The notes beneath the pieces were generated by a model. It did no database searches, was not told where the DNA came from, and saw only the letters and a list, made by a program, of their open reading frames with translations. The translations under genes were made by a program, and so were the position numbers. Below, one piece after another: positions 1-12,122 of a DNA stretch of 64,000 bases (its first letter is position 1; the number at the start of each line of letters is the position of its first letter). Source of the stretch: Gossypium raimondii. Taxonomy: Eukaryota; Streptophyta; Magnoliopsida; Malvales; Malvaceae. The stretch is taken from the NCBI RefSeq assembly GCF_025698545.1, contig NC_068567.1, positions 59,711,371 to 59,775,370 on the forward strand. Reading direction: 5' to 3'.

Positions 1-3000
1 TTCGTTATAATGGCATGTGTAGGTATTTTGTTTAATGATGGCCTATATGTAATTTGTTAAGTTTAGCCACTTACTTTGGCTTGTTTTGGATGTCTAATTA
101 TGGCTTGTTGATATGTGTAATGTTGATTGTAGATTGACATAGAATTGGGTGAGAAATATGGCTTGTAAAATGGCCTATTTTCGTCCACACATGCAGAGAC
201 ACGTTGGGCGTGTGTCTCAACCGTATGTGACACACGGCCAGGTGACACGACCGTGTGTCCCCTGTATCTTAAATTTGCACAAAACAGAATGCTCACACGG
301 TCTAGCACACGGGCGTGTGACTTGGTCGTCTGACCCAAGTTAATATACTCGCACGGGCACAGACACGGGCTAAGACACAGCCATGTGTCCCTATTTCGAA
401 TGCCCACACGGCTTAAAACATAAGCGTGTCTCCAAACTGTGTGAGCCACAAGGCTTGACCACACGGCCGTGTGACCCCTACAGTGTTGAAAATTTTAAAT
501 ATTTCTGAAAATTTTTCTGAGTTTTCGGCTTAGTCCCTATTTGTTTCTAATACGTAATTTGGGCCTAAAGGGTTTGTGTAACACCTCTTACCCGTATCCG
601 TTGCCGAAATAAGGTGCGAGGCATTACCAGAACACATACACTTGTAAACGTATTTAACCGTATTATAAAATTTCATCTAAATTAAAACTTTCAAATTTTT
701 AACATGCTTTTATAATTCTTCACAATATATCCTCTAAATATTATATTCATAATAAATAAGGCCTACGATACCCGATTTATATTCATGCATTTCACTCTTA
801 ACAATTCAATGCTTCATTTCCATTTCATTCAATTCATAATTTCTCATGTTCACAATTCAAATCAATTTCTCAATCCAATATACATTTCAATATCACAATA
901 ATTCTTTTAATTCAAATCATATCACTAGCAATAGAAATTTCCTTTTACTTCTCATACAATTCAATATCATTAAGTTCAATACTAATACGTATTTACCATT
1001 TAACTTAACGTTTATCGATTATGCCATTCATTAACACATTTATGAAATTCTTAATTTTGCAATGAAAACATCGTTTTAGCTTTTAATTTAGCTAAAATCG
1101 ATCATCATCAATCTCATAGTAACTATTTGAAATAAAAATTACATAATTTCTAATTCAACATTTATCGATTATGATCAAATATATGACCGATTTATACACA
1201 AGTCGTTCATATATTTTCCAATTTTCCTCCTCCTCCTCTCCACTCCACATCCTTAATGTATATAACACGCTTAAATAACATTAACTATATTTTCATTATT
1301 TACTTATAAGTAAATTCAAAGTTGTCTATCCGAGTCAGAGTCACTAAATTATTTATATCTTGAGTTACGAAAATCCAAATTAAGATCCGTTAATTTTCCC
1401 AGAAACTAGACTCATATATATTTTTACCATAGAATTTTTATAATTTTTGGCTTAGCCAATAAGTACAGTTTATTCTTTAAAGTCTCCCTTGTTTCACTGT
1501 TAGATAGTTCCGGTCCTTCTTCACTAAAAATTAATTATCTCCTCGTACGGGATTCGGATGATGTTTCTGTTTGTTTCTATTGAAAATAGACTCATTCAGG
1601 ATTTTAAATATATAAATTTAAGCCCCTAATTATTTTTATTCAATTTTTTATGATTTTCCAAAATCAGAACAGGGAAACACGAAATCATTCTGACATTGTC
1701 TCACAAAATTTATTATATCTCATAATTTACAATTCCATTACTTACACCATTTCTTCTATAGAAACTAGACTCAATAAACTTTAATTTCATAATTTATTCA
1801 TTCTCTAATTCGATTCCCACAAATTTTGGTGATTTTTCGAAGTTAAACTACTGCTGCTGTCTAAAACTGTTTTAGTGCAAAATGTTGATTTCCATTTTGC
1901 CCCAAATTTCACAGTTCATACAATTCAGTCCTTGTTCAATTAACCCCTCAATTAAGCTAATTTTTCTCAATTAGTACTTTACCTAGACATTATAAGTTAT
2001 TCATAACTATTGAAATTTAGGATTTCCTCATAAAACCGTAACTTCAAACTCTTTTACTATTAGGTCCCAAACATTCACATTCTATTCAATTCTTTTAATA
2101 AAATCGGCATATAAACAATTTAAAACTCTAATTCCATGCTAAATCATCATATACTTCCAGCACATATTCATAGCAACTTTCAACTTCTTTCATAGAATCA
2201 AAAACTAATGAATTCAACAAGTGGGTCTAGTTGTAAAAGTCACAAAAACACAAAAATTTCAAGAAATAATCAAGAATTGAACTTACTTGCAGTAAAAATA
2301 TGAAAACCCAGCTTAAGAAAACCCTTCTATGGTGTTTTAGCTGATGAGAATGCAGAAAAATAAAGAGAAATCTAGATAATTCCACTTTGATCCTAGCTTT
2401 ATTAAGTAATTTTGCAATATTCCAATTTTGTCCTTAATTCTCCTTACTTTCTTGCTGATTTCATGCCTTTGCCGTCCAGCCCAAATAGACATTGGGTCTA
2501 TTTTCCTTTTAAGCCCTCTTCCTTTTATCATTTAAGTTATTTAATCATTTCCCATAATTTTGTATCTGTTACAATTTAGTTCTTTTTGTTCAATTAATTA
2601 TCGGAACTTCAAAATTTCTTAACGAAACTTTATTACTAACTTTTTAACACTCCATAAATATTTATAAAAATATTTATGGCTCGGTTTAAAATCTCTGAGG
2701 TCTCGATACCTCGTTTTTTATTCTAATTATTTTAATATTTATTTCTAGTGCACTATTCAATATTTCAAAAATTTTCTTAACTTCACATTTAACTTATACT
2801 CACTAAATTAATAATATTTTCTACTCATTTGTCGGATTTAGTAATCTCGAATCACCGTTCTAACACCCCTGAAAATTCAGGCCATTATATTTTTCCTCGT
2901 CGGATTTGTGGTCCCGAAACCACTGTTCCGACTAGACCCAAAATCGGGCTATTACAGTTTGTTTAAGGGACAATATGTATAATTTTTATTGGTTTCTAAT

Positions 3001-3101
3001 GTGAATGCTAAATTAAATAAAATGTTTGCTAATTAATTTGTAAACACTGAAAATGCTCTGTAACCCTGTTCCAGCGACGGATTCAGGTTAGGGGTGTTAC
3101 A
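1..3101 (+). mobile_element. Gypsy-type LTR (outer copy A), 3' part, interrupted by a nested LTR
   Basis: The sequence at 1-576 and 2957-3101 reads as one LTR once the 577-2956 insertion is removed. It has alternating CACACGG / CCGTGTG blocks at about 190-475. It ends at 3101 in GGGGTGTTACA, the same terminus that, inverted, starts the LTRs at 577 and 12123. Its 5' end lies before the window. No protein-coding capacity is seen; the open frames here come from the GC-rich palindromic blocks. The orientation is inferred because the related LTR ending at 4073 is followed by a primer-binding site. Assignment to Ty3/gypsy rests on remembered cotton LTR style and is not proven. Confidence 0.7.
577..2956 (-). 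mobile_element. Nested solo LTR (copy B) with target-site duplication GTTTG
   Basis: The element starts TGTAACACCTC at 577 and ends GGGCTATTACA at 2956. It is flanked by the direct repeat GTTTG at 572-576 and 2957-2961. The host LTR reads continuously across the excised element (GGGCCTAAAGGGTTTG joined to TTTAAGGGACAAT), matching the uninterrupted related sequence in the inverted LTR at 12.3 kb. At 2380 bp with TG..CA ends, no coding frame and no internal primer site, it is best read as a solo LTR in minus orientation. A non-autonomous LTR element is the alternative. Confidence 0.8.
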
Positions 3102-3330
3102 CCCTGCACCTTGGAAAATTTTTGATATTTTACGAAAATTTTTCTAAGTACCTGGTTTAGTCCCAACTTGTTTCTAATGCATGTTTTGGGCCTCGAGGGC
3201 TCATATAAGGGACTTTATGAATAATTTCTGACATGAATGTTAAATAATATGAAATGCCTATATTTGATCTGTATATTTCGGTAATGCTCCGTAACTCTGT
3301 TCCGACAACGGATATGGGTTAGGGGTTTTA
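3102..3330 (+). mobile_element. LTR fragment (copy C), 3' end
   Basis: This stretch aligns by eye with the distal part of LTR A: the same order of TTTAGTCCC, TTGTTTCTAATGC, TTTTGGGCCTCGAGGG and TCCGTAACTCTGTTCC, ending GGGGTTTTACA at 3330. It starts abruptly right after LTR A ends, so A probably inserted into C. Confidence 0.6.
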
Positions 3331-4073
3331 CATTTCTGTTAAACATGAATTGCATTGACATTCTTAAGCATGCTCAAATAAACTATTAAATTATGTTTTG
3401 CTATACAATTGTGGTTGTTTTGAGAACTGTTATTTTGTATAACGTGTATATTATTTTACATTGATTTTCTTGTGTTTAGACTCACACCGAGATCTTTAAG
3501 CTCGCCTCTCTTATTTCAATCTTCACAAACAACCTGCAAGGTTAGGACACGAACTTGGCATTCCGAAGTTCTTGCGTCAAATTATTTTTGTTAAAAGTAA
3601 TTTAGATTTTACTATTATAATTACTTATATTTGGGACTGTAATGTTTTTTATAAAATGTGGCATGTGATTTTAATTTGGTGTTATTTGGCATGCATGACA
3701 TTTGAAATTATTTTAGGTTGTTGAGACTTGAAATTTGTGTTATTTAAATCTGGTTTTCATTAAAACTATGTCGAATTACACTTTTTCGCTACGATATTTT
3801 GTAAATGAGATTTTGAAAAGTAAATAAATTGGAAATCAACTAATTTTTCAAAAATAGTCACTGTTACAAGAAAAATGTTAAAATCAATTGGTTTTCGGAA
3901 CTCGTAAGGTTTTGTGAAAAAAGAGATACGGTGCTAAGTTTTTCTTCAAAGGTAAGTAAATGTTTAAAAAAAATTTATTTTAAAAACTTCAGTAATTTTA
4001 CTAGGCCATCTCGGTGGCTTATGTAGCCTTTAAAATCCGGTCGTAACATTTAGGTCTGGTTAGGGTGGTTACA
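3331..4073 (+). mobile_element. LTR fragment (copy D), 3' end adjoining a primer-binding site
   Basis: This non-coding stretch ends GGTGGTTACA at 4073, five bases before a tRNA-Met-type primer-binding site. That position defines it as the 3' end of a 5' LTR. It holds a polypyrimidine/AAGCTCGCC segment at about 3480-3560, and CGGTCGTAACATT near its end. The upstream part was probably displaced by insertion of copy C. Confidence 0.5.
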
Positions 4074-4078
4074 TTTGG

Positions 4079-4089
4079 TGGTATCAGAG
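4079..4089 (+). other. Retrotransposon primer-binding site (initiator tRNA-Met type)
   Basis: TGGTATCAGAG matches the first 11 bases of the usual plant primer-binding site complementary to the 3' end of initiator tRNA-Met. The next base is T where C is expected. It lies five bases after the LTR end GGTTACA. Confidence 0.65.
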
Positions 4090-4420
4090 TCCGAGTTCAA
4101 AACTCAGACTCTATACATGTCTTAAATAGGGGTATTTTGGGAAAATCATGCTACAAACTTTTGAAAAATAATTTTCTTCAAAAAATTGAATTCGAGACTC
4201 CGATGCCAATCTTGACTTAGTTACTGTTACTCTTGAAAGCAATAGTCAAATTTTAGAGTGAAAATTGTAAACTCTAGACTGCAAACCCTTAGGAAAAATA
4301 ATTAATGTTTGAACTCTTATTTGAAAACTGTAAATGAACTTTAGACGAAAAACTTATGATTAGTTATCATACTTCTGAACTGTAGATATACTCTAAACAC
4401 TAAACTTCCGAGAATTCATT

Positions 4421-4495
4421 ATGAGCACTCGAAGCAGACGTGGTAGAGGTAGGCCGTGTAGGGTCAATCCTGTTGAACCGTGTAGGGCCGCGTAG
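4421..4495 (+). pseudogene. Truncated gag start of a gypsy element
   Basis: An ATG about 330 bp after the primer-binding site opens a 24-residue frame starting MSTRSRRGRGRP, then a TAG stop. The Arg/Gly-rich start resembles gag starts of cotton gypsy elements (from memory). Nothing of gag, protease or RT follows; the next recognisable item is the MITE at 4590. The element is therefore a dead 5' remnant. Confidence 0.45.
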
Positions 4496-4589
4496 GCAGT
4501 CTAAAAACTCTACTAGCAATGTACTAAATATTATTGCTTAAAAATAATCATATTGTTTTCCCCCTAAGGTAAAAAAATATTTTAACTCG

Positions 4590-5088
4590 TTTTAAAAGTA
4601 GGCATAATGCCTTTTTTTGCCCTCCAACTCTATAAAAAAAATCTTATTAGGCCTCCATTTAATTTTTGATCACTTTAAGCCCTTGAACTTGTATTTTTTT
4701 TGTCAAATCATCCCAAAATGGATGGAAAAGTTAACGTTTGTTAACTTTGCTGACATGGCATACACGTGGATTGCCACGTAGATGACACTTCAGTAATTAA
4801 TTTTTTAAAATATAAAATATATTTTTTTATATTTTTAACTAGTTTTTATAATTTTTTGAATTTTTTAAATGTTAAAAAAATTAATTAAATGTTGATGTGT
4901 CATCCAAATGACAATCCATGTGTATGCAGCGTCAGCAAAGTGAAAAAACGTTAACTTTTTCTTTCATTTTGGGATGATTTAACATAAAATACAAGTTTAA
5001 AGGCTAAAAAAGATGAAAACTTAAATAAAGGGCTAAAATAAATTTTTTATAAAATTAAAAGGCCAAAAAATCATTATACTTTTAAAAG
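4590..5088. mobile_element. Foldback MITE with long inverted arms
   Basis: Arms of about 200 bp are inverted copies. The left starts TTTTAAAAGTAGGCATAATG and the right ends CATTATACTTTTAAAA. Inside, AAATCATCCCAAAATGGA, AAAGTTAACGTTTG and TTTGCTGACATGGCATACAC on the left each have an inverted partner on the right. The centre is AT-rich and there is no ORF. No clear target-site duplication was found. The MULE or foldback class is a guess. Confidence 0.65.
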
Positions 5089-7700
5089 AATAAAACCAAA
5101 AGCTACTCCTTACTGCCATTCATAAATTTGTACAATACTTCTACCTTTATTTAGAAACTTTAACTTAGGTTAGAATATCCTAAAAAGTGGTCTTAATATA
5201 ATAAACTTAATGCATTATTTGATATTTAGGTTTGATATATTTTTTAATGTAATATTTGTATTATTTTTTTGTTCTAATGTAATACTTAAATTTGACAAAA
5301 GTTATATATTTTGATACTTAAAAGTAACAATATTAACTTTTTAATGTTAACTTAGACATATCCATAGGCTAGACCATCTCTGACTCGAAGTCTCGCTTAA
5401 AAAGTGAGAGGGTTTGGATAAAAAAATAAGGCCCGTGTGGGCCTTACCTCAGGTAAGACTTTTTGGCCTGGTCCCGACCCGGCCTGGGCCAAATATGTAA
5501 AAAAGTAATTTTTTTATTATTTTCTTGCTATTTTTTTACTATTTTGTTATTTTTTTCACTAATTTGTTACAATTTCACTATTATGTTGCTATTATTTGTT
5601 GTTATTGTATTACTATTATTTTATTGTTAATTTTGTTACTATTTTAAAGGCGGTTGTTAAGTTATACCTATATTAGTGTTATTTAAGTATACATATATAT
5701 TTTTTATTTATTTTTAATTTATTAAGAAATATTTATTTTAATATTTTTAGCATTTTTAATATATTATACATTTTAAAAATTTTATAAAAAATAATATAAA
5801 ATTAATACGAACAAGTCGTGACCAAACTTTAACTTTTTTATCTAACAAAATTATATGTTAATTTTTCGGGTCAAACCAGACCTGGATCTAACAAAGGAAA
5901 CTAAAATTTTAGGTTGAAGTTGCACACGATGACCTATGCACACATAGAAACATATTATCGTATTGGCTAAGAAAAAAAGAAAGTAATGGCTAAAATTAAT
6001 TCACAGGAAGGAGAGTAGAAGCCACAAAGACAAAGGTCGTACGAGTGTACAAATATGTCATAATTACTGACCAGCATGGTCCATATGTACGGTAACGCCG
6101 AACTCATTTATTAAATATAAGATTTAATTAAAAAGAATTAAACATTCACATTCCATTTTCAATAATACTGAAAATAATTTTCTTTTCCTTGTTTTAACCA
6201 ATAAATCATAAATGTTTCCAAAGGCTTAGCCATCTGGCTTTTGTTTGGGACATAAATGGAACCTTTCCTATAATCTTTTTTATTAAAATGATAAAAAAAT
6301 TCCGTAAATTCTTTTATTTTTTATTCTATTTAAATAAATTTATGCAAAAACAAACTTTTAGCATAAATCAATATTTTATTTAAAACTTCCTAAAAAATAT
6401 TTAAAACAACTTATTTGAATAAAAAGTAAATACTAAATATTAATTATTTGATTAATAATAAAATATAAAGTTAGTATTTGATTCCATTTGAACTACTGGA
6501 ATCTAAATATTTTATTAGTTGGTATCATAATCTTTAAACTTTTAGTTTTATATAAATTTTAATAAATATATATTTTAGTATGATCAAATTATCCTATATA
6601 TACATTGTATAGTTTATGAACACTAATTATTTTAATATTTATGATTATTTTTCTCAAAAATATTATCTCTCGAGTTTGTTATTATCCAATTAAATATAAA
6701 TTATATTCGTGAGAGAATGAATGAAAAATTAATTAAAATATAAAATCAACATCAACACCAAAATCGAATCTGCATACATTTATTTTAGTATATAAGTTAG
6801 CAATAAATTAATTCATTTCATAATATTTAGCTACTCTTATTATTTATTTAGTAAAAAATAAATTTCACTTATATTTTGTCTTTATTGTTTCAAGTTTATT
6901 ATTTAATTATTTATGTTGAGTTTTTTCAAAATGATAGTTTAAGCTATTTAATTTTTAAAGAAAATTATAAAACTAATAGAAACATAATTAAATACCCTTA
7001 TAATTATTATTTTTAAAAATATATTACTTTTTATTTTTTTTCAAATAAGTTTAAATTAAATCGACTTATAACATCTTCTGACTTAAATATATATTACAAA
7101 TATAGATACAACATATATATTTATTCAAATGGTGGCTTTTTTCTGTTTTGTATGTGGTTCTTTATGGAGTGTCAGCTACACCCTATGCAAAAACGACAAA
7201 CCCTTACCTCCATAGGGCAAAAAAAAAAAGGAAAGCAATAGGGAAATGAATATTGGTGAAAACTGAAAAGCATAAATTCTGGTGAATCCCCCCTCACTTC
7301 TTCACACTTTCTTCCATTTCCCATTTTTAAATGAGCTTTGGATTGGTAGGTTTCTTCTTCATGCGTCTTCCTTATTATCTCTCTTTTTGCAATATATATA
7401 TATATATAGGTTGAATTCAATGGCTCCTACTTGATATTCTTTTCTTCTTTTGTTATTTTTGTATAAAGTTTTTCGTTATGTTAGCTTAATTTGGCAAAAA
7501 AATAAAACAGTGCTGCTTAGCTCTTTATCATTTCTTTCTCCTATCTTCAATCCCATTTTTGGTTACTTCTTTGTTCTTAAACTTGCTTATGACTTGTATT
7601 TTCCTCGATTTGAGCTAAGAACTTTATTCTTTTTTTGGGTTTGATTTTGTTTTGAGGTGAGGACTTTTGTTTTTTTGTGTTTTTTTTTTATGTGGTTCTC
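5089..7700. other. AT-rich intergenic region upstream of the MADS-box gene
   Basis: No gene is seen. A GC-richer relic at about 5390-5500 (AAGGCCCGTGTGGGCC, GACCCGGCCTGGGCC) looks like an old dispersed repeat. The rest is strongly AT-rich with short A/T runs. A (TA)n tract lies at about 7392-7409. Confidence 0.6.
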
Positions 7701-7831
7701 AGCTATATTTATAGCTCTTGCTTGAAATTTTAGGATCTTTGCTTATCAACAACGTTTGATTTCTTAGCACGTGTTCATTTGGTCTCTTCCTGGTTTTCCT
7801 TTTTATGCTGATATCATTGTCTGCAGCTTGC

Positions 7832-7838
7832 TATAAAT
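7832..7838 (+). promoter_or_regulatory. Candidate TATA box of the MADS-box gene
   Basis: TATAAAT lies about 140 bp before the ATG and is followed by a T/C-rich leader. The position suits a plant core promoter, but the region is AT-rich and no transcript evidence is available. Confidence 0.35.
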
Positions 7839-7974
7839 TACCCAGAAGCTCGGCGTTTTTCTCTTTTTAATATGTTTTTCCTTTTTTTCAAAAACCCTCT
7901 CCTTCAGTTTTTCTTTTTCCTTCAATTTCCCGAGCAAACTTACTTTTTGTTTCCTTTGATTTTAGTATTTTAGA

Positions 7975-9043
7975 ATGACGAGAAAGAGAATTCAGATCAA
8001 GAAAATCGACAACGTTGCGGCGAGGCAAGTGACTTTCTCAAAGAGGAGAAGAGGGCTTTTCAAGAAAGCTCATGAACTTTCCGTTCTTTGCGATGCTGAG
8101 ATTGCTCTTATAGTCTTTTCAGCAACTGGAAAACTCTTCGACTATTTCAGCACAAGGTTTAATTTGATCATTCTCACACTATAATCAATGTTTATGTTTG
8201 GCCTTCAAATTTCATCTTTCTCAATATCTCTGCTGCAGTTCGTAGATTAGTGTATTGATTTTGCTTCCGTGACTGAGAAAAGATCTTTAGAATCAAGAAA
8301 TTAAACTGTATAAAAGTATAAATTCATAATGATTCAATGTATTGAAATCTTATATTTATATTCAAAATAGTTTCTTCAATACTAGTTTTCTTGAATCTTG
8401 TTGAATCCTTATTTTATGGCTAATATAACAATAATAATTTGATAATTTTACCCTTCATTTTTGTTTTTAAACTGAAAAGTACTTCACTATGAAATTCCCA
8501 TCATTGAAATCTTCTTAGCAATGTTTTATTGACACCTTAGTTTCTCGCCACATGATCATAAAATATAAGGATCCTACCAGGTAATTAACTAGTTAATTTG
8601 ATCTTACTGGTTTTGATTTTAGCACTTAATATCTTGTGTTATTTTTCAGCAAAAGAAACTCCCTTCGTAAATAACCATCCAGTTAAACTAATTAGGTTTT
8701 GAGATAAAACTACAATCCCAAATAAACAAGAGATGTTATTAATGGAATCATCATAACATTAATAGCATATGAGCTTTACAGGGACTTCATATGGCATTTG
8801 GTAATCAAGATCCATTGATTGATAGATGGACGCTATCCCTTTTGTACCTCCCTTTTCTATTAATTTGGTTTCTTTTATTTCACTGTATATATATATATAA
8901 AGTACAATATAATTTACTAATATGTAAAAGATTTTGTAGGGATGTAAATCAAACAAGATCTTTTCTTGAACAAGGAAAATTTCGAAGTTAAAATCTCCTT
9001 TTAGCTGAATTGGCAATCGAATTATAAGAAATTGTATATTTAG

Positions 9044-9079
<36 letters not shown>

Positions 9080-11319
9080 CTAGCCTCAATTTATTAATGG
9101 CCAAAAGTCTATAAGACTGAAAATTAGAAATTGAAAGAGAAGGGTGTTTTTTTTTTTTTGTTAATAAAGAGATGCTTTTCTCTCTAATAAAAAGTCATTT
9201 TATTTCTCATCTTTTATATTTAAAATGGTATCATTACAAATTAATTATATATACATGTCTATGCATCTTGTTTGTTTATATCATTGTCCATTTGTTAATT
9301 CTATTGCTTCAATCTCCTATTTACCCTTTAAATTTTTATGTATATTTATATGTTTAGCATTAGACTTACCAAAAATATATATATGCTTTTTATACTTAAA
9401 ACCCTAAAAGGTTACTAACATTATCCAAGTCCAATAAAATACATTATAAGATACTTTCTTCACCAATTAAATTAATCATATTAATTTTTTTCACATAATA
9501 GTTACAAATAAGGGTAAGGCTCCAACAAGTTTACATTCTAGATTTGCATGAATGTCATCTAAGTAGATACATGTCATTTTCAGTTATTTTATTTGATATA
9601 TTAATAGTGAAATTTTAATTTATTATTTTCTAATATTAAAATTATATTCTAGACATAGCATCAACAAGTTTGTAGTAGTGGAACCCTAGCCTCTCTCTGT
9701 ATACTTCATATATTATTCACCATTTCTTTTCAAAAGTCCTCACTTTTACAAGATGACTACTATATGTAGTTATATTTGTTACTGGCAAGAAACCCTCAAA
9801 CCCCAAACTAGAGCAAGATGAATACTATATTTGCAAAACTAGTTCTTCCTCTTAATATATGTGTATTATTTTATATGTATGTATATGTGATTAGAAAAAT
9901 ACTGAGAAAATTGCTCTTTTATTGTAAGCCAAACATATACCATCTGCATATTTTTATTTTTATTCTTAGTTTTATTAAGTGGAGGGTATTGATTCAGTGC
10001 CATTGAATTGTTATCCCCAGTATGGAGGTGATTGAAAGGCGCAATCAACAGTCAGGAAAAGGCATCGACAGATTGGTCACCAGTCCATGTCATGGACTGC
10101 AGGTTACAATTGAATTTCTGTTCTTGTTGTCTTGTAGTTTGCACCCTCTCATGCTGATGAAGCTGACCTCTTGTTTTAGGTTGAGAGTCGCACGTGTGCC
10201 ATGTTGAGCAAGGAAATGGCTGAAAAGACCCACCAACTGAGGTAAATCTTACAGTTTCCTGTATATGTATGTGTATTATGTATGTGAGCAATGATCCTTT
10301 CATGCATCAATAGACAGCTGAAGGGAGAGGAGCTCCAAGGGTTAGGTTTTGAAGGATTAAAGCACCTGGAAAAACTAGTTGAAGGAGGCTTGAGACGAGT
10401 TACTGAAACAAAGGTTTCTTGAAAGCCCCATTTCCATCTCCATCTCCATCTCAACTCACCCTTCATTGTCCCTTTTAACTAATGATAAAAAGCTTTTGTG
10501 TTACAGGATGAGAGATTTTTCAAAGAAATCAGCACCCTCAAGATGAAGGTGATATATATTGCAACAGTAGTTGATTGGATTTTGTTCAAGTTTCATAGTT
10601 TAAAAAGGAATAATTTAGTATTGAATTATAAGAAATATGGAATATTTTACTATAGTTTTTTTGCTGCTTATAGCTTCCTAATTAAAGATTTCTTTTTTTA
10701 ATCTTATTTATTTTTATAGGTTACCATAAATTTTATAAATTTAGATATTCATATTATATTAATGTTCTGTGTCACGTCCAAATATAATAAAAACGAATAA
10801 TGTGAATAACATAAAATTATATAAGATTATATCGATGCATTCATATATATCCAGTTTATTTATGCTTATATATATAATCTGCCTGGGCTTAAATGATCTC
10901 TGATACTTGATTCTTGTAAATGTGAAGGGAGCAGAACTGGTGGAAGAAAAGCAGCAATTGAAACAGCAAGTGAGTTGTGTTAGTGATAATTTAGACAACT
11001 TGTTTCCAGCTTTCATTTGACATATAAAATTTAATTTTGGTAGATGGAGAATTTACCTCATATGGTCCACGTCCAGCCATCAGAGTCGATTGCTCATGTT
11101 GGGAGCTCTGAAAATCCAACTCAACCCTATAATAATAGCCATGACATTTCTCTCACATTGGGGTAAGTCATGCAACTCTTATACATAAATCCCTAGTCAT
11201 GCAACTATTACTTTGGAGTTCCTTGCATTTTGCCACCATGGTATATTATTTCATATAAAGTTGGAAAGACATGTTACCAGGATAGAAGGATTACATTTCA
11301 CAGGCTTGGATTTGGTTAA
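7975..11319 (+). CDS. SVP: MIKC-type MADS-box transcription factor, SVP/AGL24 (StMADS11) clade
   Basis: Eight exons join in frame: 7975-8156, 10021-10102, 10180-10241, 10314-10413, 10507-10548, 10928-10969, 11044-11162 and 11304-11319. The product is 214 residues. Residues 1-60 are a full MADS domain (start [13 protein letters not shown], then [16 protein letters not shown]), which binds CArG boxes as a dimer. A short I region and a K domain (about 88-170, with KGEELQGL and LEKLVEGGL) follow. The C-terminus ends SLTLGLGFG, like the LKLGLP-type tail of SVP/AGL24. All introns are GT-AG. Intron 1 is 1.86 kb, the usual long MADS first intron, and holds a (TA)14 tract. Exons 5 and 6 are both 42 nt and the last exon carries only 16 nt. 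SVP-clade proteins act in the nucleus on flowering time, dormancy and floral meristem identity; which role applies here is unknown. SVP versus AGL24 cannot be separated without a tree. Confidence 0.92.
9049..9076 (+). repeat. (TA)14 microsatellite in MADS intron 1
   Basis: Uninterrupted TA dinucleotides lie inside the first intron. Shorter TA tracts occur at about 8887-8899 and, in the GDI gene, at about 24789-24806. Confidence 0.9.
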
Positions 11320-11729
11320 AATAATGTTTTAGAGAAATAGAATAATATTAAAATTACTCAAAATATCTTTTTTAAGCTTTATATTTTAATAAAGGATTAT
11401 AATTTAAAATTAAAATATATTAGATATTGGAATAGAATATTACATATGTATGTCAAAAGAAAACTCAAATTTTATTTAGATATATTTACTATTCTAAATA
11501 AATATTCAAAATTAAAATAAAAATTATGCCATTCTTATAATCATAACATAAAAAGCTTACTTAGAGAACCATGAATCGATAACATTTGATATAATCTAAA
11601 TAAATTGTAAAAAAGGCCATAGATTTTAATAGTATTTATGAGACAATTAAAATTCTTAGTATGGGAACTTTTTCTATAATCTTATTTGTCTATTAAATTT
11701 TGAATTTTTTAGAGTAGTTGCTTTACATC
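11320..11729. other. Short AT-rich spacer between the MADS gene and the LINE
   Basis: This is 3' flank of the MADS gene with no further ORF. It must hold the poly(A) site, but no perfect AATAAA is evident. The LINE target-site duplication marks its right end. Confidence 0.6.
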
Positions 11730-12122
11730 TATAATAATTTTTTTGGTGAATGATGAAGTTCATTAATTCAAGAAAGCAGTTAAACTGCTACAAAAGAACA
11801 AAAAAATATTGTACAATAACTTTAATCTATACAAATAAATTAATCAATGATACCTCAAGAAGCACAAAGTGAAGTATTAACGGAACCAATTCTATTGATT
11901 GGTTTTCCTCCTAAACGAGCTCACACAATCTCTTTTAACTTGCACCAAGATAGCATCTTCAGTCAAGAAAGATGCATCACAATATCTCTTGTTCCTCTGT
12001 CTTCATATCACATACAAATACGTACTCCAAACAAGCTTGAGTATAGCAACAAGTAAAGATTTTCCTTTTAAATTTCAATATTGCCCAAGCTAACTCTTGC
12101 CTTCAAGTTCCCATAGCCCTAT

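Noticed and set aside
63-464. Open frame of 133 codons on the minus strand in the first LTR
   Set aside because: It arises from GC-rich CACACGG/CCGTGTG blocks in a non-coding LTR and has no domain similarity.
11847-12093. Two overlapping plus-strand frames downstream of the MADS gene
   Set aside because: They lie in the antisense of the LINE C-terminal region.
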